Source: Chryseobacterium sp. HSC-36S06 (GTDB taxonomy: Bacteria > Bacteroidota > Bacteroidia > Flavobacteriales > Weeksellaceae). From it: a stretch of 64,000 bases of DNA. The stretch lies in contig NZ_JALJZX010000001.1 in assembly GCF_024171485.1 (NCBI RefSeq), forward strand, positions 806,001-870,000. The letters are read 5' to 3'. The stretch's first letter is position 1. Every line of letters starts with the position of its first letter. Positions 34,685 to 44,513 of this stretch are shown in pieces. The translations under genes and the position numbers were made by a program. Below the pieces are notes generated by a model that was not told the DNA's origin, ran no database searches, and was given only the letters and a program-made list of their open reading frames with translations.

Positions 34685-35751
34685 AAATTCTTCGCCTGAC
34701 TACTCTTCTTGACTTTGGAGGTCAAGAAAAACAATACATCAGTTTCACAGAGAAACCTGAATTATTGCAAAATGAATATATATTTGCGTCCATTGGATAT
34801 GGTGGCTTCGCCGAAAAAGTATTAAAAGAGCGAGGGTTTAATGTGAAAGTTTTTAATCTTCCAGTTGCTCATAAAAATCTAAAAAACATAATTATTATTG
34901 CAAAATGGTTAAAACAAATTAAACCAGATTTAATTCACACGGCTGCTTCGGAAGCAAATTTTCACGGTGTTTTAGCGGCGAAAATAGCAGGAATTCCTTT
35001 AGTTGTGGTTGAAGAAATAGGAGTTCCTAATAAGCACTCTAAGATTGCTCGAAAAGTATTCAGATTCATCTATAAATACGCAGATATGATCATTGCGATT
35101 TCAGAAAATGTTAAAAATGTTATTGCTGAGATTAAAGAGGCTCCTGCAAGTAAAATCAAAGTTATATACAATCCCGTTTCACAACCACCTTTTTATCCTA
35201 AAAAAGAAAATAAAAAATTTCAGTGGGTTTTTGTTTCCCGGCTTATTGCAAGAAAAAACGTTACCACTTTAATCAAAGCTTTTTCAAAATTAGATCCTGA
35301 AAAAAGAGGAATTCTGCACATTGTTGGAGATGGTGTTGAAAGAAATATTTTAGAAAAGGAAGTGCGAGAGCTAAATTTAGAAAATGAAATTTTTTTCCAC
35401 GGATTTCAACCAGAACCAGAAAGATTTATAAGCCAAGCAGATGTGTTTGTATTACCTGCTTTTGATGAAGGTTTTGGAATTGTTATAATTGAGGCAATGC
35501 TTCAGGGTATCGCATGTTTATGTGGAAAAGGTGGTGGTATTCCAGAATATTTAACAGATAATTCGAACGGCTGGTTTTTCGACCCTTTTTCTATAGATGA
35601 TCTAAGTGTTAAAATGAATCACATCTTAGGACTAAACAAACAAGTTATTAACAAAATGGGTGAAAAAGCATATAGTTCTGTTAAAGATAAATTCACTATC
35701 GAAAAATATGTGGAAAATGTAGAAAAATTATATAGTACTTTATCTAAATGA
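34681..35751 (+). CDS. Family 4 glycosyltransferase (first of a pair)
   Basis: The 356-residue GT-B protein has an N-terminal domain with KPDLIHTAASEANFHG and a C-terminal GT4 domain with WVFVSRLIARKNVTTLI, FFHGFQPEPERFI and the EX7E-type LPAFDEGFGIVIIEAM. Start and stop overlap the neighbours by four bases on each side (ATGA joints). Confidence 0.9.
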   Translation: MKILRLTTLLDFGGQEKQYISFTEKPELLQNEYIFASIGYGGFAEKVLKERGFNVKVFNLPVAHKNLKNIIIIAKWLKQIKPDLIHTAASEANFHGVLAAKIAGIPLVVVEEIGVPNKHSKIARKVFRFIYKYADMIIAISENVKNVIAEIKEAPASKIKVIYNPVSQPPFYPKKENKKFQWVFVSRLIARKNVTTLIKAFSKLDPEKRGILHIVGDGVERNILEKEVRELNLENEIFFHGFQPEPERFISQADVFVLPAFDEGFGIVIIEAMLQGIACLCGKGGGIPEYLTDNSNGWFFDPFSIDDLSVKMNHILGLNKQVINKMGEKAYSSVKDKFTIEKYVENVEKLYSTLSK

Positions 35752-36803
35752 AAATTCTTTACATTGTAAATCATTTTAAATATCATGGCGGTATAGAAAG
35801 AATGTTGTCAAATAAAATTGATGCGTGGATAGAAGAATATGGCTATGATGTAGTGGTTGTTACTATCAACCAAAATAATGCTCCGATAGTATATCCACCA
35901 AAAAATGACTTTAAATTAGTTGATTTAAAGATACAGAGAAAAAAGAAAAGATATAGTGTGTATGAGTTATTTACTTTGATATCGAAAGTGAATAAAATTT
36001 TAAGAAAAGAATCTCCTGATATCGTCATAACTACTCTCACGGGTATTCCTTCTCTACTTTTACCATTTATTCTACCAAAAATAAATAAAGTTCTTGAAAT
36101 TCACAGCTCCGGTGCTTTATCAGTTACCAAAAGTTGGAAATATAAGTGGTGGTTTTTAAATAAGTACCATAAAATAGTTTTATTAAATGAAGACGAGAAA
36201 CAGTATTACCAATTAAATAATCTTATCGTAATTCCAAATTTTATCCAAATTGATAGTGGAGACAATATTGTGTATCGATACAGACAAAAAAAAATAATTG
36301 CCGCTGGTCGCATTCATCCCGACAAACAATATGACCATTTGTTACAAATTTGGAATTTAGTTTATCAGAAGTTTCCTGATTGGAAATTGGAAATTTATGG
36401 GGATGGCGATAAATCAATAATAACGAGATTAGAAGATTATATTCACTCAAATAAATTAAATAGAGTTTCTATTTATCCGGCAACAAATAATCTTAATGAA
36501 GTTATGAGGAGGTCTTCCATATTTTGTCTAACTTCCAAAACAGAATCTTTTGGAATGGTAATTTTAGAATGTAAAAAAAATATGTTACCTGTGATATCTT
36601 ATGATTCGCCAAATGGACCCCGGCATATCATATCAAATGATGGCGTATTGGTAGAACAAAACAATATGGAGGAATTTGCTGAAGCGCTCGAAAAAATGAT
36701 TACGGAAGAAGATTATCGAAATCAAATGGCAGAAAATGCAAAAATAAATCTTAACGAATTTTCTTCTTCTAAGATAATCAAAATGTGGAAGGAGCTAATT
36801 TAA
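35748..36803 (+). CDS. Family 4 glycosyltransferase (second of a pair)
   Basis: The 351-residue GT-B protein starts MKILYIVNHFKYHGGIERML and has AAGRIHPDKQYDHLL and the nucleotide-sugar motif CLTSKTESFGMVILECKK. Its last 120 codons have a diverged second copy at 38181-38541, fused behind a truncated acyltransferase. This gene itself is intact. Confidence 0.92.
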   Translation: MKILYIVNHFKYHGGIERMLSNKIDAWIEEYGYDVVVVTINQNNAPIVYPPKNDFKLVDLKIQRKKKRYSVYELFTLISKVNKILRKESPDIVITTLTGIPSLLLPFILPKINKVLEIHSSGALSVTKSWKYKWWFLNKYHKIVLLNEDEKQYYQLNNLIVIPNFIQIDSGDNIVYRYRQKKIIAAGRIHPDKQYDHLLQIWNLVYQKFPDWKLEIYGDGDKSIITRLEDYIHSNKLNRVSIYPATNNLNEVMRRSSIFCLTSKTESFGMVILECKKNMLPVISYDSPNGPRHIISNDGVLVEQNNMEEFAEALEKMITEEDYRNQMAENAKINLNEFSSSKIIKMWKELI

Positions 36804-36816
36804 AAAAATATATAGA

Positions 36817-37449
36817 ATGAATTTATACAGGATTAAATTATTATTATCAAAAATTTATCGAAAACTTAAACCCATTAGAGGAAGGAATAATATAATTAAA
36901 AATGATGCTAAGACAAATCACTTATCTTTCAATATATCAGGAGATAATAACCAAGTGATAATATCAAAAAAAGCAGTCTTGAATAATGTTTTAGTTTATG
37001 TAAGAGGAAATAATAATAAATTAGTAATTGAGGAAAGTTGTTTTGTTAATAATTCTATCTTTTGGATAGAAAACAACAATGGCTTGATTCATATCGGAAA
37101 AAAAACAACTATTGAAGAAGCACATTTTGGTTTGGCAGAAGATAATAAAAAAATTATGTTAGGAGAAGACTGCATGCTTTCCAGTGGAATATATATTACA
37201 ACAACTGATTCACACAGTTTATTGAATGATGATAAAATTAGAATTAACCATGGAAAAAATGTCACAATAAAAAACCATGTCTGGATTGCTAGAAATGTAC
37301 AAATCCTAAAAGGAGTTACTATAGATGATGGAGTAGTTGTGGGAGCAGGTTCAGTAGTATCTAAAGATTTAGAAGCAGAATCTTTATATGTGGGAGTGCC
37401 TGCAAAAAAAGTAAAATCTAATATATCATGGTTGAGAGAAAAGATCTAA
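36817..37449 (+). CDS. Hexapeptide-repeat acetyltransferase
   Basis: The 210-residue protein has left-handed beta-helix repeats from about residue 40 to 185, ending in the typical HVWIARNVQILKGVTIDD and GAGSVVSKDLEAESLYVGVPAKKV. The His in TTDSHSLLND (about 131) is the probable catalytic base. It would O- or N-acetylate a sugar. The gene overlaps the next by 22 bases. Confidence 0.88.
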   Translation: MNLYRIKLLLSKIYRKLKPIRGRNNIIKNDAKTNHLSFNISGDNNQVIISKKAVLNNVLVYVRGNNNKLVIEESCFVNNSIFWIENNNGLIHIGKKTTIEEAHFGLAEDNKKIMLGEDCMLSSGIYITTTDSHSLLNDDKIRINHGKNVTIKNHVWIARNVQILKGVTIDDGVVVGAGSVVSKDLEAESLYVGVPAKKVKSNISWLREKI

Positions 37450-38234
37450 ATAAAGAAAAAATATATTTACCTGGACTTAACGGAATTCGGGCGATTGCTG
37501 CATTAGCTGTGGTAATTTCTCATACCAACGGTCATTTGGGAAATTTTGGACTTACTACCTTACCGTATTTAGGATTAGCTAGCTTTGGAGTAACCATATT
37601 TTTTACATTAAGCGGTTTTTTGATTACTTTCTTATTGTTCAAAGAAATTGAGAAAACAGGTACTATAAAGATTAAAAAATTTTATTTAAGACGGATTCTA
37701 AGGATTTGGCCTCTATATTATTTTTATTTGTTAGTTGTTTTAGCTATTGTTGGATATGCAGCTTTAGGAAAAACTTTTATAATGTATTTAATGATTTTGC
37801 CCAATATCGCAAATGCTTATGTTACCTATAATGCATTGCCTTGGGAAATTCCGACAGCGACAGCGATGTTTTTGATTGGTCATTACTGGTCTTTGGGTGT
37901 AGAAGAACAATTTTATTCTTTTTGGCCTTGGATAATTAAAAAAGTAAAAAATATTTTACCTGTTCTTATTGTTTTTCCGATTCTATTTTTATTAATAAAA
38001 ATATCGGCTAAGTATCTACACTTTTCAGAACCGATACAGTTTATTCTTCATTATTCAAGATTTGGATGTTTGGTTATTGGGGCTTTAGGAGCATATCTTT
38101 ATTGGAATAATCACTTTGTCTTATCTTATTTAAAATCAACTACAATACAAATTTTGCCTTGGATTGTCTTAATAATTGTTTCACTCAAATATATTAAAAA
38201 GAGTTTCTATTTATCCAGCAACAAATCATCTTAA
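37428..38234 (+). pseudogene. Acyltransferase-3 family gene, 3' end lost by recombination
   Basis: The frame begins LPGLNGIRAIAALAVVISHTNGH and has the family's ISH active-site His, TLSGFLITFLL and WSLGVEEQFYSFWP, with about seven membrane segments. It should be 350-380 residues long, but after about 251 codons the sequence turns at 38181 into the 3' end of a family 4 glycosyltransferase and stops 18 codons later out of frame. The last two or three membrane helices are missing. The remaining protein could be made but is probably inactive. Confidence 0.8.
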
Positions 38235-38541
38235 TGAAGTCATGAGGAGATCCTCCATATTTTGTCTAACTTCAAAAACAGAATCTTTTGGTATGGTTCT
38301 TTTGGAATGTAAGTGGGCGGCGCTACCAGCGGTTTCGTACGATTCGCCAAATGGACCCCGACATATCATCAGTGATGACGGCTTGTTGATAGAGCACAAC
38401 AACATAAAAAAGTTTGCTTTTGAATTATCTGATCTTATTAGGGATGAAGAAAGACGTGTAAAACTTTCTGAAAACGCATTTAAAAATCGGCATATGTTTT
38501 CTGCTAAAGAAGTGATGAAAAAATGGAATGATTTGTTATGA
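38181..38541 (+). pseudogene. 3' fragment of a family 4 glycosyltransferase
   Basis: This encodes RVSIYPATNHLNEVMRRSS, CLTSKTESFGMVLLECKW and YDSPNGPRHIISDDG, aligned without gaps in the visible part to the end of the intact gene at 35748-36803 (36443 onward). It is similar but not identical (for example KWAALPAVSYD in place of KKNMLPVISYD), so it came from a diverged allele and not a fresh duplication. It has no start codon region or N-terminal domain. Its reading frame differs from that of the upstream acyltransferase. Confidence 0.85.
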
Positions 38542-38675
38542 GTGAGAAAATAAGAATTTATTTACTGGGCTTAAAATTTTACTTGTGGTATTGAAGCGAT
38601 AGCGGTTGTATTCTTTCAAACGCCTATTGAATCAACAGGCGAAAAGCTTTACTAAAAAAAACAAATTTAAATTAA

Positions 38676-39713
38676 GTGAAAAAAGATAATATTTACTGGA
38701 TTGATAGTTTACGAGTTTTTGCAACAATCGCTGTAATAGTTTTACATGTAGCTGCACCCATTGTTTACCAATTTGGATCTATTTCTGGTACAGTTTGGTG
38801 GATTGGAAATATAATTGATAGTTCAGTTAGATTTTGTGTTCCTATTTTTTTAATGATTTCAGGAGTACTGTTACTATCGAAGGATTATTCAAGTATCAGA
38901 GGTTACTTAAAAAAGAGAGTTTTAAGAATATTTTATCCGTTTCTATTTTGGAGTATAATATATTTATTAAAAGATATTCTTTATTATTCCTATATGGGCT
39001 CAATGAACATTCATAAAATTGATGAACTTATAAAAAATGGAGTAATAAGTGGGGTGAGTTACCATTTTTGGTATATCTATTTAATTATTGGGCTTTATTT
39101 AGTATTTCCATTACTTAGTAAGTGGATTAAAAATTCAACAAAAAGGGAAATTGAATACTTTTTAACTCTCTGGTTTATTACTTTATTTATTACATTTCCT
39201 TTTATATCTTCTTTCATCCCTAAAATCAATATTATCTACTTTTCCGGTTTTATTGGGTTTCCAATTTTAGGATATTATCTAAACAATTATGATATAAATA
39301 GTAATAATAAAAAAATTGTATATTTTCTTTTAATAGTAATAAGTATAACTATTACAGCAATTGGAACATTTATATTGTCAAATTTTAAAAATAAATTTAT
39401 CGATTGGTTCTATAATTATTTGACTCCCAACGTTACGATAGTTTCTATTTGTATTTTTTTATATTTTAAAGAATTTGTAAATCCAAATGAAAAAATAAAT
39501 TCTATTATTAGATTTTTTAGTAAATATAGTTATGGAATTTATTTGGTTCATATACTTGTATTATGGAGTATTCAAAAGATAGGCTTGTATTATAATTTTA
39601 TCAATCCTATTATTGGTATCATCATAACAAGTTTAGTGTGTTTCGTTTTATCAACTATCATTATCTATTTTGTTAATAAATTTCCTTTAGGTAAATATAT
39701 TGCAGGCACTTAG
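38676..39713 (+). CDS. Acyltransferase-3 family membrane protein
   Basis: The 345-residue protein uses a GTG start and begins MKKDNIYWIDSLRVFATIAVIVLHVAAP, with the His of the family in VLHVA, and about ten membrane segments (LMISGVLLLSKDYSS, YHFWYIYLIIGLYLVFP). It resembles inner-membrane O-acetyltransferases (OafA/WecH type) that modify surface glycans. It is complete, in contrast to the upstream truncated homologue. It is the last gene of the AT-rich segment. Confidence 0.88.
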   Translation: MKKDNIYWIDSLRVFATIAVIVLHVAAPIVYQFGSISGTVWWIGNIIDSSVRFCVPIFLMISGVLLLSKDYSSIRGYLKKRVLRIFYPFLFWSIIYLLKDILYYSYMGSMNIHKIDELIKNGVISGVSYHFWYIYLIIGLYLVFPLLSKWIKNSTKREIEYFLTLWFITLFITFPFISSFIPKINIIYFSGFIGFPILGYYLNNYDINSNNKKIVYFLLIVISITITAIGTFILSNFKNKFIDWFYNYLTPNVTIVSICIFLYFKEFVNPNEKINSIIRFFSKYSYGIYLVHILVLWSIQKIGLYYNFINPIIGIIITSLVCFVLSTIIIYFVNKFPLGKYIAGT

Positions 39714-39727
39714 TTAAATTATCTAGA

Positions 39728-40912
39728 ATGAATACCCTCCTCTTCATCACTTGGGACGGCCCCCAGACTTCCTATATGGAAGGATTGTTCATGCCTATTT
39801 TTCAGGAAATCGCAAAGCAGGGAGATTATCAATTCCACGTGGTACAATTTACCTGGGCAGATGCACAAAAAATCGCACATACCCAAGCAGCAGCCGATCA
39901 AATGGGAATCACCTATACGGCCTGGCCTGTTCTTAGAAAACCGAATATTGCCATAGGAAGTCTTTTGACGGTGCTTACCGCAGCTGGGAAAATCAAAAAA
40001 TACATCAGGGAAAATAACATTCACATCGTAATGCCACGAAGTACTTTCCCAGCGATGATGGTGAATCAAATTAAAAATAAAGCTTTTAAACTCATTTTCG
40101 ATGCAGATGGTTTACCCATCGAAGAAAGGATTGATTTTGCAGGGCTAAAAAAAGAATCATTCCAATACAAGCTGATGAAGTCGGCAGAGACTAAAATGCT
40201 GAAGTCAGCAGATGCCGTCATCACCAGATCGCAAAAAGCAATAGACGTCCATATCGCCCATATCGGCGAATCTTTCAGATCGAAGTTTTCTGTGGTTTTT
40301 AACGGAAGAGACAAAAATATATTTGCTTATCGGCCACATTTAAGAGAAGAACTAAGGCAGGAATTGGGCTTGAAAGACGAAATGCTGTTTGTGTATGCCG
40401 GATCTTTGGGACCGCAATACTGCCTGAATGAAATGTTGGAAATATTCCAGGCATACGCTGAAAAGCAGAAGGCAAAATTCCTCATCCTGACTGGGAATAC
40501 AACATTTGCTGAACAAAATATTCCCTCTGAGCTGAAACCGCACGTTATTTTAAAATCGGTGCCTTCGGAAAAGGTGTCGTTTTATCTCAATGGCGGTGAT
40601 GTAGCATTCGGACTCAGAAAACCCACCTTCAGTATGCAGGGGGTAGCACCCATAAAATTAGGTGAGTATCTCCTGTGCGGACTGCCCGTGATTGCCAGCA
40701 AAGGCATTGGCGACAGTGAAATGATTCTCGAACAGTTTGAAAAATGCCTGCTTTATGACCATGATCATCCCCCTTCCATGGAGAGGATCTTCAAGTTTAC
40801 AGAAAAAGCTACATTTGCAGACCGGGATGCTATCCGCCAGAAAGCGATAGGATTCTTCTCACTACCTGCTGCTGCGGACTCTTACCTGAAAACGTTAAGG
40901 AGTTTTTGTTGA
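39728..40912 (+). CDS. Glycosyltransferase (GT-B, family 4-like)
   Basis: The 394-residue protein starts MNTLLFITWDGPQTSYMEGLF and has LIFDADGLPIEERIDF, LFVYAGSLGPQYCLNEML and LKLGEYLLCGLPVIASKGIGD-like sequence (read IKLGEYLLCGLPVIAS), typical of the C-terminal domain of GT4-like enzymes. GC rises sharply at this gene compared with the preceding ones. It starts 14 bases after the acyltransferase stop. Confidence 0.85.
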   Translation: MNTLLFITWDGPQTSYMEGLFMPIFQEIAKQGDYQFHVVQFTWADAQKIAHTQAAADQMGITYTAWPVLRKPNIAIGSLLTVLTAAGKIKKYIRENNIHIVMPRSTFPAMMVNQIKNKAFKLIFDADGLPIEERIDFAGLKKESFQYKLMKSAETKMLKSADAVITRSQKAIDVHIAHIGESFRSKFSVVFNGRDKNIFAYRPHLREELRQELGLKDEMLFVYAGSLGPQYCLNEMLEIFQAYAEKQKAKFLILTGNTTFAEQNIPSELKPHVILKSVPSEKVSFYLNGGDVAFGLRKPTFSMQGVAPIKLGEYLLCGLPVIASKGIGDSEMILEQFEKCLLYDHDHPPSMERIFKFTEKATFADRDAIRQKAIGFFSLPAAADSYLKTLRSFC

Positions 40913-40973
40913 TGTAGAAATGAGTGGACAGGGTTCACATATTTGATGTTTTATTATATTTTTTGTGTTACTG

Positions 40974-42200
40974 ATGAAGTATATTTTTTTCACTTTGCGG
41001 GATTTCAATAAAATTGGTGGTGGATCGATCCGGATACATGGGGTAGTGAATGCCCTTTCGGCGAAGGGTGAGAACGTAATCCTCATTTCCGGTGCGGAAG
41101 ATTACAGCCGTTTTCATCCTGATATAAAGCATATTAAAATTGACGCCGGGTTTAGGAATAAAGCAGTTCTGCAGGGACTCACGGCGCTTTTGCCTGCCAC
41201 CGCAGTAATCACGTTATTTCCAGATCTATTCTGTAAAATCTTGGCTGGTTTTAAACAGGTTGATTTAAAGAATGTAAGGATTTTCTTCTTTGAGTATTTG
41301 GATAATTCCATCGGTTATCTCTTAAAAAAAACAGGAAAGATCGATCATTATATTACGGATATCCACGGAATTGCGCCCATGGAGTTCGCTCATCAGAAGA
41401 GAAACAGTCCTTCTTTTTTACACAGAGCTATAGCCGCGCTAAAATACGCATTGGCAATGCGTCACGATCATAAAGTCTATCAGTACGCAGATGGAATTAT
41501 TTACAGTAGTGCCCAAATGAAAAAGTACTTTGGGAACCATTTCCGAATGGATCGCGTACAGTCTTTTGTACTTCCCAATCTTCTCGCTGATGAGGTGTTT
41601 GCGAAAACGGAAGATATAGCAGAAATAGATTCGCTCTCAGCCGAGTTGGGAATAAGAACAGAGGATATCGTTTTGTTTTTTGCAGGGGGTTATAAACCCA
41701 CCTCTGGCGTTGATGACTTGGTAAAGGTTTTTGCAAAGCTAAGAAAGGATTTCCCGGAACTGAAACTTATTCTCATCGGTAGTGGTCCACTGAAGACCAA
41801 AGTGCAGCGATTAATCAGTGAATTCCGGTTAGAGCCATGGATCGTTCAGCAGGATGGTTTGGCTTATGAAGAGTTGTTCCGGTATCAGGCTTTAGCCGAT
41901 ATTATTGTGTGTCCTGACCGGATGAACGAATTTTCGGATATGATACTCCATCTGAAGTATATGGATTCACTGGTGTCCGGTAAGATAGTCGTCAACGGCG
42001 CGTTCAGCAGTGTGCTGGAGATCAATACAGATGAAAAGCTGTCGGTGAACTTTACGCCTTCAGATGAAGCAGACTTGTTTCAGGCCCTCAAGAATTGTAT
42101 TCTGCATAAGGATGAATTGACCGAAAAATATAAAAATGTACGCGAATACATCAAAAACCATTTGACTTACCGTTCACAGATTGACACGTTAATCCAATAA
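40974..42200 (+). CDS. Glycosyltransferase (GT-B, family 4-like)
   Basis: The 408-residue protein starts at the ATG at 40974 (MKYIFFTLRDFNKIGGGSIRIHGV) and has the GT4 features VLFFAGGYKPTSGVDDLV, LIGSGPLKTKVQRLI and CPDRMNEFSDMILHLKYMDSL in the C-terminal half. The frame extends three codons upstream to a GTG, but the ATG matches the first beta-strand. The sugar specificity is unknown. Confidence 0.83.
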   Translation: MKYIFFTLRDFNKIGGGSIRIHGVVNALSAKGENVILISGAEDYSRFHPDIKHIKIDAGFRNKAVLQGLTALLPATAVITLFPDLFCKILAGFKQVDLKNVRIFFFEYLDNSIGYLLKKTGKIDHYITDIHGIAPMEFAHQKRNSPSFLHRAIAALKYALAMRHDHKVYQYADGIIYSSAQMKKYFGNHFRMDRVQSFVLPNLLADEVFAKTEDIAEIDSLSAELGIRTEDIVLFFAGGYKPTSGVDDLVKVFAKLRKDFPELKLILIGSGPLKTKVQRLISEFRLEPWIVQQDGLAYEELFRYQALADIIVCPDRMNEFSDMILHLKYMDSLVSGKIVVNGAFSSVLEINTDEKLSVNFTPSDEADLFQALKNCILHKDELTEKYKNVREYIKNHLTYRSQIDTLIQ

Positions 42201-42202
42201 TC

Positions 42203-43378
42203 ATGCTGCTTCTCGATCTTATTTTCTCGCTCCTTTTTCTGATGATGACTTTCAATCTGAAGAATCTCTATGCTTTTAACGCAAGTGAAAAGAAAATGAT
42301 TAACTGGGTGTTTGTATTTCACACGGCGGTCTGTTTGGCAGCAACGCCCATTTTGTTTTATGGGGGCGACGCTAAGCATTACTGGATGTATCCTAAAACG
42401 GAACCTTTCGAGGTGATCTGGGGTCTGGTGGTGGAGACACCCCGACCCTCACAGATTATGTTTTTGCTTAATTATTTTCCGAGTAATGTTTTAAATCTTT
42501 CTTTTCTTCCGGGGATGCTGCTTTATTCCTTATTAGGTTTCTGGGCGTTTCTGTTTATCATGCTCATTATTAAATCTTTTATCCCTGACTTAAGCAGATT
42601 AAAGGACATTACGTTAGCCGGGCTTCCGCTTTATCCCTTCATCTTTATGCTTCCCAATATGCATTTCTGGTCTGTCGGCATTGGAAAGGATTCCTTACTG
42701 TTCTTTTCAGTAAGTATTATCCTCTATTCGCTCATGAATGTCAGAAAGCGCTGGTTGGGATTAATGATTGGTGTGGCAATAGGTTATTATCTGAGGCCTC
42801 ACGTTCTTCTTTTTTTAGCCGCCGGATATGGGCTTGCCATGGTTCTCAGTGCCAAACTCAGTCTTTTTCAGAAAATTGCCTTTGCAGCGGTTGGCTCCGC
42901 CATATTTTTCCCTCTTCTGGCTAATGTTTTGGAATTTGCGAAGATCGAAGCATTTACAACGGAACATATTGAAAATTTTTCTACAGGGAAATCTACAGCG
43001 CTGGCTGTGGCAGGATCTGGCGTAGATTTCTCCAATTATCCCTACATCGCAAAAGTACTGACCTTTGTTTTTCGGCCCTTTTTTTTTGATATCAATGGTG
43101 TGCCGGCTTTTATTGCCTCGGTAGAGAATCTGATCCAGCTGCTCCTCTTTTATTTTTTCTTCAAGAACAGATCGCTTAAATTTATCTTTAAATCGAATAT
43201 CATCATCCGTGCAAGTTTCTTCTATTTTGTTATCGGTGCTCTGGCATTCGCACCGGTCATGAGTAATCTCGGTATTATTATCCGGGAAAAAAATATGCTG
43301 ATGCCGGCTTTCCTTATCTTTGTCCTCGCATCGGTAAGGTATAAACAAATTACTTTAAATAATAATGGACGAAATTAA
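42203..43378 (+). CDS. Polytopic membrane protein, Wzy-like polymerase candidate 1
   Basis: The 391-residue protein has about 10-11 membrane segments and shares a pattern with the protein at 49512: an early GGDAKHYW (GDADRYW in the other), the motif LPNMHFWSVGIGKDSLL (LPNFHFWTSLIGKEAVL) and LRPHVLLFL (IRPHIAFIL). Position in a Wzx-containing operon, size and an Arg/His-bearing loop fit an oligosaccharide polymerase. No direct family name was recognised. It starts two bases after the previous stop and overlaps the next gene by 14 bases. Confidence 0.75.
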   Translation: MLLLDLIFSLLFLMMTFNLKNLYAFNASEKKMINWVFVFHTAVCLAATPILFYGGDAKHYWMYPKTEPFEVIWGLVVETPRPSQIMFLLNYFPSNVLNLSFLPGMLLYSLLGFWAFLFIMLIIKSFIPDLSRLKDITLAGLPLYPFIFMLPNMHFWSVGIGKDSLLFFSVSIILYSLMNVRKRWLGLMIGVAIGYYLRPHVLLFLAAGYGLAMVLSAKLSLFQKIAFAAVGSAIFFPLLANVLEFAKIEAFTTEHIENFSTGKSTALAVAGSGVDFSNYPYIAKVLTFVFRPFFFDINGVPAFIASVENLIQLLLFYFFFKNRSLKFIFKSNIIIRASFFYFVIGALAFAPVMSNLGIIIREKNMLMPAFLIFVLASVRYKQITLNNNGRN

Positions 43379-44513
43379 AATCTGTATTGCCGGAGATTTT
43401 TGCCCTATCGGCAGGAATGAAGAATTATTTATCGGGCGTGATTTCACCGCACTACAGGAGATTAGAAGTGAAATAAAGGAAGCTGATTTCAGGATCGTGA
43501 ATCTGGAGGCGCCGCTTACTGATGCTGATTTGCCGATAAAAAAAACAGGTCCGAATATTAAAGCATCTCCGAAAACAGTGTACGCGCTTCAATATCTTAA
43601 TATCAATTTGGTGACGATGGCCAATAACCATATTCTGGATTTTGGACAGGCAGGTATTCAGGACACTTTAAATCTGTGCCATGACAATCATATTCAAACG
43701 GTAGGTGCGGGGCTCAACCTTGCCGCTGCAAGAAAGGCGCATACGGTACTGCTGAAAGGCAGACGTATCGCGGTCCTCAATTTTGCAGAAAATGAATTCT
43801 GCGCGGCGACTTCCGATACTGCGGGAGCAAGTACGGTAAACCCCATTTCTAATTTTTATGATATTGCTGCGGCAAAAAAAGAAAATGATCTTGTCATTGT
43901 AATCGCCCATGGTGGCCGTGAACATTATCAGCTTCCTACGCCACAACAGCGGGAGCGTTTCAGGTTTTACGCGGATGCAGGAGCCGATTTGGTGGTGGGG
44001 CATCATACCCACTGTTTCAGCGGTTATGAAATTTATAACGGGAAACCTATATTTTACAGTTTAGGAAATTTTATCTTCGATTATAAAAAGAAGTATCAAA
44101 AAGGAAAGTGGACCGAAGGCTATGCTGTTATGTTTTCGATAGCAGATGAAATATCATTCGACTTAATTCCTTTTAAACAGGGAAGAGAAGAAAATCCTGC
44201 GCTCACCCTTATGAATGAAGAAGAGAAAGTGCTGTTTTTTAAGCAGATTGCCGATTTAAACAGAGCGATTACCGATGACAGCTTATTCGCTCAGGAATGG
44301 GAAAAGTATCTCAGCTCACAGGATCTTAATTATACGGGTATGGTGACGATCCAGAATAAATATGTGCGTGCTGCAGTAAACAAAAAATTACTTCCTTACT
44401 ATCCATTACACAGTCGGGAACATTTACTGCTGATTTTGAATCTGCTGCGGTGTGAAACACATCGTGAAATTACTGTTGATATCCTTTCAAAAAAACTTGA
44501 AAATGAAAGATAA
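43365..44513 (+). CDS. CapA-family protein (poly-gamma-glutamate type metallophosphatase)
   Basis: The 382-residue protein has the CapA/PGA_cap motifs in order: IAGDFCPIGRNE (GD(I/F) metal motif), VNLEAPLT, TMANNHILDFG, IVIAHGGREHY and VVGHHTHCFSGYEIYNGKPI. These bind a dinuclear metal centre. There is no evident signal peptide, unlike classical CapA. No capB or capC genes are nearby, so it more likely has a role linked to the polysaccharide. It overlaps both neighbours. Confidence 0.9.
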   Translation: MDEIKICIAGDFCPIGRNEELFIGRDFTALQEIRSEIKEADFRIVNLEAPLTDADLPIKKTGPNIKASPKTVYALQYLNINLVTMANNHILDFGQAGIQDTLNLCHDNHIQTVGAGLNLAAARKAHTVLLKGRRIAVLNFAENEFCAATSDTAGASTVNPISNFYDIAAAKKENDLVIVIAHGGREHYQLPTPQQRERFRFYADAGADLVVGHHTHCFSGYEIYNGKPIFYSLGNFIFDYKKKYQKGKWTEGYAVMFSIADEISFDLIPFKQGREENPALTLMNEEEKVLFFKQIADLNRAITDDSLFAQEWEKYLSSQDLNYTGMVTIQNKYVRAAVNKKLLPYYPLHSREHLLLILNLLRCETHREITVDILSKKLENER

